Of a DNA stretch of 13,257 nucleotides, positions 1-7,078 are shown in pieces (positions within the stretch are counted from its first letter, which is position 1; every line of letters starts with the position of its first letter). The translations under genes and the position numbers were made by a program. The notes below the pieces were generated by a model. It saw only the letters and a list, made by a program, of their open reading frames with translations. It was not told the origin of the DNA and did not search any database. Source of the stretch: Anaerolineaceae bacterium UBA5311 (GTDB lineage Bacteria > Chloroflexota > Anaerolineae > Anaerolineales > Anaerolineaceae); the NCBI GenBank assembly GCA_002411175.1, contig DHRN01000033.1, forward strand, positions 1-13,257. Reading direction: 5' to 3'.

Positions 1-8
1 CATCATTT

Positions 9-124
9 GTAGGGAACGCGGCTCGTCCCGTTCCGGCGAAGCCATCTTTTCGTAGGGAACGCGGCTTGTCCCGTTCCGGCGAAGCCATCTTTTCGTCGGG
101 GGAGACGTTTGTACCGGCGAAGCC
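9..124 (-). repeat. Dispersed repeat family A/C, inverted cluster (left copy)
   Basis: Two near-identical copies of a roughly 43-base unit (about 9-50 and 51-93) differ at one core base (ggctcgtccc against ggcttgtccc). A related shorter unit follows at 94-124 (gacgtttgtaccggcgaagcc). Positions 50-87 are the exact reverse complement of 7365-7402. Each long unit can fold: GGAACG (56-61) pairs with CGTTCC (72-77), and after one bulged C, GG pairs with CC around a 5-base loop. This looks like a short non-coding REP-like element. No transposase lies nearby. Confidence 0.85.
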
Positions 125-262
125 GTGTATTGAGGGGGTTGTGACATTGGTGTGACAGCGATGTTGCATCCCCTCAACCCGCCGACCACAACGACCACAT
201 ACAACGGCGGATTGGAGGCGCAATATTCTCTTGTCAATGGAAATATTCGGCACTTCCAATAC

Positions 263-333
263 CGACTTCGTTGGTACAGACGTCTCGCCTTACGGTTGTT
301 CGCGGGACAGTGTGGTAGCTGTCCCCTACACCA
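263..333 (+). repeat. Dispersed repeat family B (left copy)
   Basis: This stretch begins CGACTTCGTTGGTACAGACG and ends CCCCTACACCA. It matches 7267-7338 in the same orientation: the first 25 or so bases and the ends are shared, and the middle diverges. The middle contains a perfect inverted repeat, GGGACAG (304-310) with CTGTCCC (318-324). The divergent middle of the other copy has only a rougher dyad. The element is non-coding. Confidence 0.7.
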
Positions 334-385
334 CAAAATAAACAGTTTTTTCCATATTTTGGATTGCTGACATCCCCCCTGGAGG

Positions 386-414
386 CTTACATTTAATCCT
401 CAACCTGCTATACT
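386..414 (+). promoter_or_regulatory. Candidate sigma70-type promoter for the ECF operon
   Basis: A -10 box TATACT (409-414) is preceded by an extended -10 TG (406-407). A partial -35, CTTACA (386-391), sits 17 bases upstream. Transcription would start near 421, leaving a leader of only about 13 bases before the ATG at 434. That leaves no room for a riboswitch. The call rests on sequence match only. Confidence 0.5.
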
Positions 415-433
415 CTCCTGCAGAGTTGGCAAA

Positions 434-1294
434 ATGCAACAAATGGAAGTCAAAGACAACGGATTAATCATTGAGGCGGAGAGCCTTTCTTTTTCGTATG
501 AACACCAGGAAAGTTTGAACCTTACGCTAAATGATATCAACTTTAAGGTTGAAAAAGGCGAATTTATCGCTTTGCTGGGGGCAAATGGCAGCGGCAAGTC
601 AACACTGGCGCGCCAGATCAACGCCCTGCTGCCCTTACAAAGGGGCAAACTGCTTGTAAATGGTTTTGATGCCGGAATCGAAACGAACATGCGCGATATC
701 CGGCGTGCATGCGGGATGGTCTTCCAAAATCCGGACAACCAGTTCGTTTCGTCGCTGGTAGAGGAAGATATCGCTTTTGGGCTGCAAAACTACGATTACC
801 CCCAGGCAGAGATTTCGAGCCGGGTTGCACAGGTGTTGGAGATGGTTGGCTTGCCCGGGTTTGAACAACGCAACCCAGGTTTCCTCTCCGGTGGTCAAAA
901 ACAAAGGGCAGCAATTGCCGGTGTGCTGGCTGTGGACCCTGATATCTTAATTTTGGACGAAGCCACCTCAATGCTTGATTCCGAAGGGCGGAAAGAAGTG
1001 TTGGAAACGGTTCAGCGGCTTCACCGCGAACATCACAAAACCGTGGTGATGATCACACATTACGTTGAAGAGGCTATCCTTGCAGACAGAGTTTGCCTGT
1101 TGTCTGCAGGAAGAATCATCGCAGACGGTTCTCCACGTGAGATTCTGACCCAACCAGCGTTGCTTGATCAGACACAGCTCACAGCTCCTTTCGCGGTCAG
1201 GCTTTTTTTTGAGCTTGCTAATAAGGGCGTGAATTTGCCCGAAATCCCGCTTACAACCAATGAAATCGTGAGGCAGTTATGCCAATCAAAGTAA
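434..1294 (+). CDS. ecfA1: ECF transporter ATP-binding protein EcfA1
   Basis: This is one of the two ATPases that power an energy-coupling factor (ECF) importer; it binds and hydrolyses ATP on the cytoplasmic face. The 286-residue protein shows a complete ABC ATPase: Walker A GANGSGKST (49-57), Q-loop Q98 in VFQNPDNQ, signature LSGGQKQR (151-158), Walker B ILILDE with catalytic E176, and switch H209. The VFQNPDNQ Q-loop and the C-terminal extension after the nucleotide-binding domain are typical of CbiO/EcfA proteins. It is the first gene of the operon and its end overlaps ecfA2 by 16 bases. The start is slightly uncertain: neither ATG 434 nor ATG 443 has a clear Shine-Dalgarno sequence, perhaps because the predicted leader is so short. 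The ECF assignment is firm; the A1 versus A2 naming follows gene order. Confidence 0.93.
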   Translation: MQQMEVKDNGLIIEAESLSFSYEHQESLNLTLNDINFKVEKGEFIALLGANGSGKSTLARQINALLPLQRGKLLVNGFDAGIETNMRDIRRACGMVFQNPDNQFVSSLVEEDIAFGLQNYDYPQAEISSRVAQVLEMVGLPGFEQRNPGFLSGGQKQRAAIAGVLAVDPDILILDEATSMLDSEGRKEVLETVQRLHREHHKTVVMITHYVEEAILADRVCLLSAGRIIADGSPREILTQPALLDQTQLTAPFAVRLFFELANKGVNLPEIPLTTNEIVRQLCQSK

Positions 1295-2124
1295 GCGATC
1301 TCTCCTTCACCTACGCGCAAGGAACGCCCTGGCAAGTCGGAGCGCTACACCAGCTCAATCTGAGTATTGCTGATGGTGAATTTATTGGAATCATCGGGAA
1401 AACCGGCTGCGGGAAGTCTACCCTAATCCAGTTAATTGCCGGCTTATTGAAACCAACAAGCGGGTCCGTCTCGCTTGATGGGCAAAACTTCTTTTCGGCT
1501 AAAACTCCCCGGTTTGACCTTCCTAAAAAGATTGGAGTGTTGTTCCAAAACCCCGAAATTCAGCTCTTTGAAACCACTGTCGAAAAGGATGTAGCTTTTG
1601 CCCTGGAACACACGCCGCTGGCATCCAGCCAAGTAAAAGAACAGGTTCGTTGGGCGTTGGAAACTGTTGGGCTGAATTATGAAAAGTTCAAAGAGTTGCC
1701 TCCTCTGAGTTTGTCTGGCGGGGAAATGAGACGGGTCGCTGTTGCAGGTGTTTTGGTAATCAAACCAGACATCCTGGTTTTAGATGAACCAATAGCCGGA
1801 CTGGACCCAAAAAGTCAGGATGGGTTTTTGAGGCTGCTGGACAGTTTCAACGCAAATGGAACTACAATCATCATGATTTCGCACAACCTGGATGCCCTGG
1901 CGGAGCACGCAAAACGAATTCTGGTGCTTGAAGACGGGTTTCTAATAAGGGATGCCAGCACGAGGGAAGTGCTCGCCGACAGCCAATTTTTGGAGAAGCA
2001 TAATCTGGGAAGTACCCAGGTGGGGCAAATTACGGATGGTTTGAGCAAATGCAACCTGCACTTACCCTCCCCGCCGTTAACCGGGCAGGAATTATGTTCC
2101 GCTTTGCTGGAGGCGCTGGCGTGA
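1279..2124 (+). CDS. ecfA2: ECF transporter ATP-binding protein EcfA2
   Basis: This is the second ATPase, expected to pair with EcfA1 as a heterodimer beneath EcfT. The 281-residue protein has Walker A GKTGCGKST (40-48), Q-loop Q90 in LFQNPEIQLF, signature LSGGEMRR (145-152), Walker B ILVLDE with E170, and switch H202. The LFQNPEIQLF and SGGEMRRVAVAG stretches are characteristic of EcfA2. Every catalytic motif is intact, so both sites of the dimer could be active. ATG 1279 lies inside the end of ecfA1 with GAGG (1270-1273) five bases upstream, pointing to translational coupling. The final codons overlap the GTG start of ecfT. Confidence 0.93.
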   Translation: MPIKVSDLSFTYAQGTPWQVGALHQLNLSIADGEFIGIIGKTGCGKSTLIQLIAGLLKPTSGSVSLDGQNFFSAKTPRFDLPKKIGVLFQNPEIQLFETTVEKDVAFALEHTPLASSQVKEQVRWALETVGLNYEKFKELPPLSLSGGEMRRVAVAGVLVIKPDILVLDEPIAGLDPKSQDGFLRLLDSFNANGTTIIMISHNLDALAEHAKRILVLEDGFLIRDASTREVLADSQFLEKHNLGSTQVGQITDGLSKCNLHLPSPPLTGQELCSALLEALA

Positions 2125-2912
2125 ACCAAACGCTCTCAGGCATTTATCTGCCGGGAAATTCCATCATCCATCGCCTGGATGCCCGGGTGAAGTTGTTCAG
2201 TTTCTTTACCCTGGTCATCGCGGCGCTTTTCGCTAATAGCTGGGCAGGTTACCTGGTTATGGCAGCTATCAGTCTTCTCCTGGTTTTCTTAAGCAGGCTG
2301 GGGGTTGGTCAAGTGATCGGGTCGTTAGGCAGGATGAAATGGTTTCTGATGGTAATTTTTATGATGAACATGCTTTTTTACAGCCCCGAAAACGCCTGGT
2401 TTTCATGGTGGGTCTTCACACCGTCCCATGCTGGATTATCGCAGGCAGTCAACATCGTATTTCGGGTTTGCATTGTAGTGGTTCTGGGAAACATCCTGAA
2501 CAACAGCACCCCTCCCGTTGAACTAACCCGCGCGATGGCAACATTGCTCTACCCGCTCAGTTACCTCTATATCCCTACGGCTCAGATTGCCATGATTATC
2601 TCGGTCGCGGTGCAGTTTATTCCTACGCTGATGATGGAATCCGAACAAATTCGCAAAGCGCAGATTGCAAGAGGCGCCCGGTTTGAAAGCAAAAAACTCA
2701 CCGAAAAAGCCGCCGCAATCGGACCGCTGGTAGTGCCAATCATTGTTTCCGCTTTCCGGCGTGCCGACGAGCTGGCACTTGCCATGGAGGCAAGGGGCTA
2801 TCAATGTCGGCAAAGAAAACCATTGAAGAAACCGACAAATCTAACCCGCGCAGATGCCATCGCGGTGGCAGTATCTCTGGTTATCTGTTTATCACAATTA
2901 TCACTTCTATAA
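2121..2912 (+). CDS. ecfT: ECF transporter transmembrane coupling protein EcfT
   Basis: EcfT is the membrane scaffold that passes ATPase motion to the substrate-binding S component. The 263-residue protein begins with the family-typical YLPGNSIIHRLDARVKL (9-25) and has several hydrophobic segments. It carries both coupling-helix Ala-Arg-Gly motifs, IARG (ARG 183-185) and MEARGY (ARG 224-226). The frame stays open upstream to 2049, but I chose GTG 2121. GGAGG (2109-2113) lies seven bases before it, the GTGA overlaps the ecfA2 stop by four bases, and the earlier residues (alanine- and glycine-rich) do not look like EcfT. A dedicated EcfT beside its own S component suggests a group I (single-substrate) ECF system, although sharing with other S components elsewhere in the genome cannot be excluded. 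Confidence 0.93.
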   Translation: MNQTLSGIYLPGNSIIHRLDARVKLFSFFTLVIAALFANSWAGYLVMAAISLLLVFLSRLGVGQVIGSLGRMKWFLMVIFMMNMLFYSPENAWFSWWVFTPSHAGLSQAVNIVFRVCIVVVLGNILNNSTPPVELTRAMATLLYPLSYLYIPTAQIAMIISVAVQFIPTLMMESEQIRKAQIARGARFESKKLTEKAAAIGPLVVPIIVSAFRRADELALAMEARGYQCRQRKPLKKPTNLTRADAIAVAVSLVICLSQLSLL

Positions 2913-2931
2913 ATTTGGTTACAGGAGAAAC

Positions 2932-3480
2932 ATGAATCAACTTTCGCTTACAAAAAAATCAATCTTCGCAGCAGTTTGCCTGGCGTTGTGCGTGGTATTG
3001 CCGATGGCATTTCATACTATCCCGGGCGCTGGCTCGATCTACCTGCCCATGCACATTCCCGTCTTGCTATGCGGGCTTATTTGCGGTTGGTCGTTTGGGC
3101 TGTTGGTCGGAATTTTAGGACCGATCCTCTCGAGCCTGTTCACGGGCATGCCTCCGGCTGCATATTTGCCACCCATGGTCGTTGAACTGGCTGTCTACGG
3201 ATTGGTGGCAGGACTTTTATTCCAGAGCATCAAAACCAAAAAACTGGCTGCGGATCTTTATATCAGCCTGGCAGGCGCCATGTTGGCTGGTCGGGTCATC
3301 GCCGGAATCGTCAGAGCGCTTATCTTTAGCCCGGGTCAACTTAGCATGCAGGCATGGGTAACCAGCTACTTTGTCACCGGTTTACCTGGGATAGTGATTC
3401 AGATTCTGCTGATTCCAGCGATCATTTACGCCTTAATGCAAGCCCGTTTGATTCCACAGCGTTACATAAAAGGCGGCTAA
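2932..3480 (+). CDS. ECF transporter substrate-binding S component, substrate unknown
   Basis: This is the small integral-membrane protein that captures the transported molecule and toggles in the membrane with EcfT. The 182-residue protein is almost entirely hydrophobic, with about five to six membrane segments. An AxxxA motif (A14, A18) lies in the first helix, where S components contact EcfT. The most distinctive stretch is LPMHIPVLLCGLICGW (38-53), which I recall from uncharacterised S components of anaerobic bacteria. A later FTGMPPAAYLPP (70-81) probably forms part of the binding pocket. ATG 2932 is preceded by AGGAG (2923-2927); the frame runs upstream to 2854 inside ecfT, but that extension is polar and has no ribosome site. 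Membership in the ECF S superfamily is supported by position and topology. The substrate is not assigned. Confidence 0.85.
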   Translation: MNQLSLTKKSIFAAVCLALCVVLPMAFHTIPGAGSIYLPMHIPVLLCGLICGWSFGLLVGILGPILSSLFTGMPPAAYLPPMVVELAVYGLVAGLLFQSIKTKKLAADLYISLAGAMLAGRVIAGIVRALIFSPGQLSMQAWVTSYFVTGLPGIVIQILLIPAIIYALMQARLIPQRYIKGG

Positions 3481-3481
3481 A

Positions 3482-4072
3482 TTGTTTGATCAACAAGCTG
3501 TCATTCGCTTTTTCGATTCACTGGCTCCCGGTTGGGATCAGGGACAAATTCTAAACCACGAGATTATTGATCGCATTCTTGACAACGCGGGGGTGAGCGC
3601 TGGGGTTTCTGTGCTGGATGTTGCCAGCGGCACTGGTGTGCTGGTACCATGGTATCTCAAACGCGGCGCTGCCAGCATAACTGCTGTGGATATTTCACCA
3701 GAAATGGTAAATATCGGTAAAAAAAAATATCCCAGCTGCGAAGTAAACTTTATTTGCGGTGATGTTGAGACTTTATCGTTCGACCAGAAGTTTGATCGCG
3801 TGATTGTCTTCAATTCGTTCCCACATTTCTCAGAACCCGAAAGGTTGGTTTGCCGGTTGGCGGAGCTGTTGAAACCAGGCGGGAGTCTCACAGTCGCGCA
3901 CAGCATGAGCCGGGCACAGCTGGACAAGCACCACGCTGGTTCTGCCAGCATGGTGTCGATTGAGCTTCTGCCAGCTGTGCAGCTGGAAACGATTTTTGGA
4001 AACTACCTGAGCGTGACAACTTCGATCGATAACGACGAGATGTATCAGGTGGTGGGGATAAAAAAGGGTTGA
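3482..4072 (+). CDS. Class I SAM-dependent methyltransferase coupled to the ECF operon
   Basis: This soluble 196-residue Rossmann-fold methyltransferase would move a methyl group from S-adenosylmethionine to an unknown acceptor. Motif I is VLDVASGTG (44-52), the ribose-binding acidic residue is D70 in VDIS, D94 lies in GDVE, and LLKPGG (129-134) is the usual post-beta-4 motif. A histidine cluster, FPHF (H115) and HSMSRAQLDKHH (H140, H150, H151), may form the acceptor site and is not typical of generic UbiE/BioC-like enzymes. Translation starts at TTG 3482, one base after the S-component stop, with AGGCGG (3471-3476) inside the end of the S gene, so the two should be translationally coupled. 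The coupling suggests that it acts on the imported molecule or a product of it. That is inference from position only. Confidence 0.85.
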   Translation: MFDQQAVIRFFDSLAPGWDQGQILNHEIIDRILDNAGVSAGVSVLDVASGTGVLVPWYLKRGAASITAVDISPEMVNIGKKKYPSCEVNFICGDVETLSFDQKFDRVIVFNSFPHFSEPERLVCRLAELLKPGGSLTVAHSMSRAQLDKHHAGSASMVSIELLPAVQLETIFGNYLSVTTSIDNDEMYQVVGIKKG

Positions 4073-4127
4073 GAACGGCTCTGCCTGATCTCCATCATTG
4101 GTACTATTTAATCAATTTTTGTATTCC

Positions 4128-4148
4128 GGGCAGGCTTCATACCTGCCC
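4128..4148. terminator. Hairpin after the ECF operon, possible weak terminator
   Basis: A perfect 7-base stem, GGGCAGG (4128-4134) and CCTGCCC (4142-4148), encloses a 7-base loop. Only TTA follows on the + strand, and the T-run (4116-4120) lies upstream, so it lacks the U-tract of a standard intrinsic terminator in either direction. It may end the ECF transcript inefficiently or be a dispersed palindrome. The rest of the 284-base gap holds no convincing gene. Confidence 0.4.
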
Positions 4149-4236
4149 TTACACTATAGTAATGAATTTTGAAGAAATGCACGCCATGATGCAATTTTTG
4201 GAACGAGAAATAACTCCCCCAAATTGAGCGAGCAGG

Positions 4237-4242
4237 TATAAT
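4237..4242 (+). promoter_or_regulatory. Candidate -10 box for glpX
   Basis: A consensus TATAAT sits about 115 bases before the glpX start, in the 10-base context CAGGTATAAT that also occurs before alaS (7552-7561). No good -35 is seen at 16-18 bases upstream. The implied leader of roughly 107 bases shows no recognisable riboswitch. Confidence 0.35.
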
Positions 4243-4356
4243 GCTTCAGGACGGCATTGTTTCATTCATAAACAAGAAAGGTGGTTGCGGATAACGGAAT
4301 ACAAGAATATTGTTTCGGAAAGCTTGTAAAATAATTGTCAAATCAAAAGGAGAGTA

Positions 4357-5385
4357 ATGACTGACGAAGATAAATCAGGCGATCTAAAGGCTTTATACAA
4401 AAGTCTTTCCTGGCAACTGCTGGAAGTGACGGAAAACGCGGCGATGGCTGCAGCCAGAGCAGCCGGTCATGGGGACAAATACCTGGCTGACGCGGCAGCG
4501 GTGGACGCGATGAGAACCGCGCTCAACCGCATTGATGGAATCTCAATCGAAATCAAAATTGGTGAAGGGGAACGGGATGATGCCCCTATGCTCTTCATTG
4601 GTGAAAGGCTGGGGAAGGGTCAGATTGTAGTCGATATCGCCGTTGATCCCCTCGAAAACACAAACGCGACAGCCAACCTCAATTCAGGCGCTGTCTGTGT
4701 TTTGGCAGCGGCACCCAGCGGTGGTCTGATCCAGGCAAGTGATACCTATATGGATAAACTCTGTGTTGGCAGGGATGCTGCCGACTATGTTGATATTCGG
4801 TTGGAGCCTGAGGATAACGTCCATCGGTTGGCAAGAGCGCTGAAACGGCGAGATACCCGTGAACTCACCATCACTGTATTGGACCGCGAACGAAATGCCG
4901 AATTAGTCTCAAAGCTGCGCTCAACGGGAGCCCGCGTGCGTCTGATTCCGGATGGTGACCTGATGCCCTGTATTTTTAGTTGTTTTCGGGGGGTTGGCGT
5001 GCATGCAGTCATGGGAATCGGCGCTGCCCCCGAAGGCGTGATCTCAGCAGCCGCCGTAAAACTGCTTGGTGGAAAAATGCAGGCTATCTGGAAACCCAGG
5101 GATGACGCAGACAGAGAAAGAATGATCGCGATGGGCGTGCGAGTTGACGATGTCTACACGCAGGACGATCTGGCGCCAGCAGATGATCTGATTTTTTGCG
5201 CTACCGCGGTAACACCAGTTATGACCACTTCAAAAGCTGTCCTGGAAGGGGTTAGCTTTTTCCCCGGCGGGGCAAAGACCAACAGTCTGGTTATCACTCG
5301 GGGGTTTATGAACTTTGTCCCTACAACTCATATTTTGGACCGTGAAGTGTTCGAAGCAGAAAAGAGTGAGTTTCGGTTGTATTAA
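4357..5385 (+). CDS. glpX: Class II fructose-1,6-bisphosphatase (GlpX type)
   Basis: The enzyme hydrolyses fructose-1,6-bisphosphate to fructose-6-phosphate in gluconeogenesis, in the cytoplasm and with divalent metal. The 342-residue protein aligns from memory with E. coli GlpX along its length. K41 and D45 lie in GDKYLAD, E70 and D74 in GEGERDD, D97 in DPLENT, Y131 in YMDKL and E226 in APEGV. The four expected metal ligands (D45, E70, D97, E226) are therefore kept. The Li-sensitive phosphatase signature reads DPLENT, where E. coli has DPIEGT, so the glycine is replaced by asparagine (N101). Some GlpX proteins also hydrolyse sedoheptulose-1,7-bisphosphate, and sequence cannot decide this. 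ATG 4357 has a strong AAAGGAGAG just upstream. It appears monocistronic, with its own terminator. Confidence 0.92.
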   Translation: MTDEDKSGDLKALYKSLSWQLLEVTENAAMAAARAAGHGDKYLADAAAVDAMRTALNRIDGISIEIKIGEGERDDAPMLFIGERLGKGQIVVDIAVDPLENTNATANLNSGAVCVLAAAPSGGLIQASDTYMDKLCVGRDAADYVDIRLEPEDNVHRLARALKRRDTRELTITVLDRERNAELVSKLRSTGARVRLIPDGDLMPCIFSCFRGVGVHAVMGIGAAPEGVISAAAVKLLGGKMQAIWKPRDDADRERMIAMGVRVDDVYTQDDLAPADDLIFCATAVTPVMTTSKAVLEGVSFFPGGAKTNSLVITRGFMNFVPTTHILDREVFEAEKSEFRLY

Positions 5386-5396
5386 GAGGTACAGGA

Positions 5397-5430
5397 AACG
5401 GTTTGATTGAATGATCGAACCGTTATTTTA
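5397..5430 (+). terminator. Intrinsic terminator of glpX
   Basis: The stem AACGGTT-T-GAT (5397-5407) pairs with ATC-G-AACCGTT (5414-5424). It has 11 pairs including one U-G wobble and a 6-base loop. ATTTTA follows. It begins 11 bases after the glpX stop codon. Confidence 0.75.
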
Positions 5431-5592
5431 CTATTGGTGACACTCTGGCTGCCTCACTGAAATTGAGCGCAAACCGACTAACTGATCATTGGGTCAGTGT
5501 TGCCTTAGTTGTAGCAAACGCGACGAAACTCGGGTACATTTACAAAATAATCGCAATAATTAGTTTTTCCTTTGTTCGTATTGTTTCGAAAA

Positions 5593-5620
5593 TTATCAAA
5601 AATCCTCGATGGATTAATAT
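5593..5620 (+). promoter_or_regulatory. Possible promoter for the secreted-protein pair
   Basis: TTATCA (5593-5598), 16 bases and TAATAT (5615-5620) each match the sigma70 consensus at four of six positions. The surrounding stretch is AT-rich, as expected before a promoter. The predicted leader is about 40 bases and ends in a near-perfect Shine-Dalgarno sequence, AAAGGAGGT (5654-5662). I see no gene in the rest of the 5431-5667 gap. Confidence 0.3.
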
Positions 5621-5667
5621 CCGTTAGCTGAATAAATAAAACCTGATTGAACAAAAGGAGGTTCAAT

Positions 5668-6420
5668 ATGAAACCAAGAATACAGAAGGTGAGCTGGGCT
5701 GCGATCCTGGTGGTGATAGGATTGCTTAGTCTGACCGTTATGACAGCGGCAGAAGGGTTGGATTGGTCCTGGTCATCTGATCCTGGTACAACAGAAACCA
5801 GGTCCGATCAGGCTGGTGATGACCTGTCAGCACTCCAGCCAGATGAGAACGGCGGCAACGATCCTGTTTTCGATGTCAGCCCGACAGATGCACCTGCAGC
5901 CGGCAGCGATCAGACAATATTCGTAGGCTGGGATGCAATGGTGCCGGAAGAAGATCCCGATCAACCAGGTCAAGATATTGAACCAAACGCGGCTGTTCCT
6001 CAATACTTCCGTGTTGCTGGTTCTACGTTACGTCCCCGCAACAGCAGTTATGAGTATGCATCAGACCCTTCAGGTGGATGTCTTTATCTGACTTCGGGCG
6101 ACCCGGATAAAGCGCTTTTTAATATCCCTATGTCTCTCCCCGATGGCGCAATCATTAAATACTTCCGCGTCTACTACTACGATAAATCTGCATCTGTCGA
6201 TGGATCTGTATGGATTACCAGGTACGATAACACTGGTAACAGTGGGGATGTCTTGATTCTTCAAACCTCAGGCGATGCGGGTTATGGCGCTGCCATGTCC
6301 ACTCTGATTGACCATGTAGTCGACACTGTCAATTATTCCTACGTGCTAAATTGGCGTCCGCGTGTAATTGGAGAAAACATGCGCGTGTGCGGTTTGCGCG
6401 TCAATTACATCGTGCCTTAA
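5668..6420 (+). CDS. Secreted protein with two-block domain in A-B order, function unknown
   Basis: I recognise the style of this domain from uncharacterised Chloroflexota proteins but know no function. The 250-residue protein has an N-terminal signal peptide (basic MKPRIQK, hydrophobic 9-25, likely cleavage after A28). A low-complexity linker rich in Asp, Pro, Gly and Ser spans about 31-112. The C-terminal domain follows. Block A (about 113-171) has PRNS 123-126, C138, FNI 151-153 and FRVYYY 166-171. Block B (about 181-248) has VWI 181-183, GYG 205-207, YVLNWRP 225-231 and CGLRV 241-245. The alternating aromatic and aliphatic pattern suggests a beta-sandwich. The mature part has only two cysteines, C138 and C241, a likely disulfide outside the membrane. 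ATG 5668 follows AAAGGAGGT by five bases; the frame's earlier TTG at 5647 overlaps that site. The next gene carries the same blocks in reverse order. Confidence 0.85.
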   Translation: MKPRIQKVSWAAILVVIGLLSLTVMTAAEGLDWSWSSDPGTTETRSDQAGDDLSALQPDENGGNDPVFDVSPTDAPAAGSDQTIFVGWDAMVPEEDPDQPGQDIEPNAAVPQYFRVAGSTLRPRNSSYEYASDPSGGCLYLTSGDPDKALFNIPMSLPDGAIIKYFRVYYYDKSASVDGSVWITRYDNTGNSGDVLILQTSGDAGYGAAMSTLIDHVVDTVNYSYVLNWRPRVIGENMRVCGLRVNYIVP

Positions 6421-6448
6421 TCAAAGGTTTGATACCTGGAGGTAAACG

Positions 6449-7063
6449 ATGAAAATAACAAATTTATTTACCAGCCATTTGTTAAAAATCCTGGCTGCAA
6501 GCATAGTACTGAGCTCACTCCTGGTTTTCAGTTCCATCCCACAGGCGAAAGCGGATACTCACCTTGAGCAAACCGGACCCCAGGCAACCGAAAGTTATGT
6601 TTGGATTGGCTCACACGACAATTATGGTCTTCCTGACGATATTGTCGCTCTGCCTTTTGGAAAACAGATTGGGTATGGCTCAGAAGTGAGCAGCCACATC
6701 AACGAAGTAGTCGATTCACAGTCCAATAGCTATGTCCTCAACTGGCGTCCCCAGGTTTCGGGTGATTCCTTGCAGTTATGTGGGTTGCGCGTTGCATACA
6801 GCCTGGCTTTAGGGGACGGGGAGTTTGAGGATACCATCCGATATATTCATGTACATGGTTCAGGAATGACCTCAAGGAATAGCAATGTAGATTGGGCTTC
6901 GGACGAATCGAGTGGGTGTATTTACTTATCTTCCGGAAACCCGCTTGAGATATTTAACATCCATCTCGATATCCCTGATCGCAGCCGGATAGATTACCTG
7001 CGTGTATATTACTACCAACCCGGAGACAACGTAAACTATCTGCCTCTGACCATCAAGCCGTAG
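6449..7063 (+). CDS. Secreted protein with the same blocks in B-A order, function unknown
   Basis: This 204-residue protein of unknown function has a clear signal peptide (K2, hydrophobic core about 11-30, likely cleavage AKA|D after A35). It has no long linker. Its domain repeats the two blocks of the preceding protein in swapped order. Block B comes first (about 50-117: VWI 51-53, GYG 75-77, YVLNWRP 95-101, CGLRV 111-115). Block A follows (about 132-190: SRNS 142-145, C157, FNI 169-171, LRVYYY 184-189). A new linker (about 118-131, Gly/Asp/Glu-containing) joins the old C-terminus to the old N-terminus. The mature protein again has exactly two cysteines, C111 and C157. GGAGGT (6438-6443) precedes ATG 6449 by five bases. 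The gap to the upstream gene is 28 bases, so the two genes form one operon. Sequence after residue 191 is a short unrelated tail. Confidence 0.85.
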   Translation: MKITNLFTSHLLKILAASIVLSSLLVFSSIPQAKADTHLEQTGPQATESYVWIGSHDNYGLPDDIVALPFGKQIGYGSEVSSHINEVVDSQSNSYVLNWRPQVSGDSLQLCGLRVAYSLALGDGEFEDTIRYIHVHGSGMTSRNSNVDWASDESSGCIYLSSGNPLEIFNIHLDIPDRSRIDYLRVYYYQPGDNVNYLPLTIKP

Positions 7064-7078
7064 CAGACTTTCGCATTG

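Noticed and set aside
152..370. 72-residue open frame at the left end
   Set aside because: It runs through dispersed repeat B, has no ribosome site and encodes nothing recognisable.
334..433. Riboswitch upstream of the ECF operon that might reveal the substrate
   Set aside because: The candidate promoter leaves a leader of only about 13 bases, and no known riboswitch fold is visible in the upstream 100 bases.
400..738. Minus-strand open frames overlapping the large genes, such as this one across ecfA1
   Set aside because: They lie antisense to well-supported genes, have no family features and are expected by chance in GC-balanced coding DNA.
2049..2120. Longer N-terminus for ecfT starting inside ecfA2
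   Set aside because: GTG 2121 has GGAGG at good spacing and yields the family N-terminus; the extension looks like ecfA2 read in another frame.
2854..2931. Longer N-terminus for the S component inside ecfT
   Set aside because: It has no ribosome site, while ATG 2932 has AGGAG. The extra residues are polar and atypical before the first membrane helix.
4162..4227. 21-codon frame (MNFEEMHAMM...) before glpX
   Set aside because: It is too short, lacks a clear ribosome site and resembles no leader peptide. At most it is the remnant of a lost gene.
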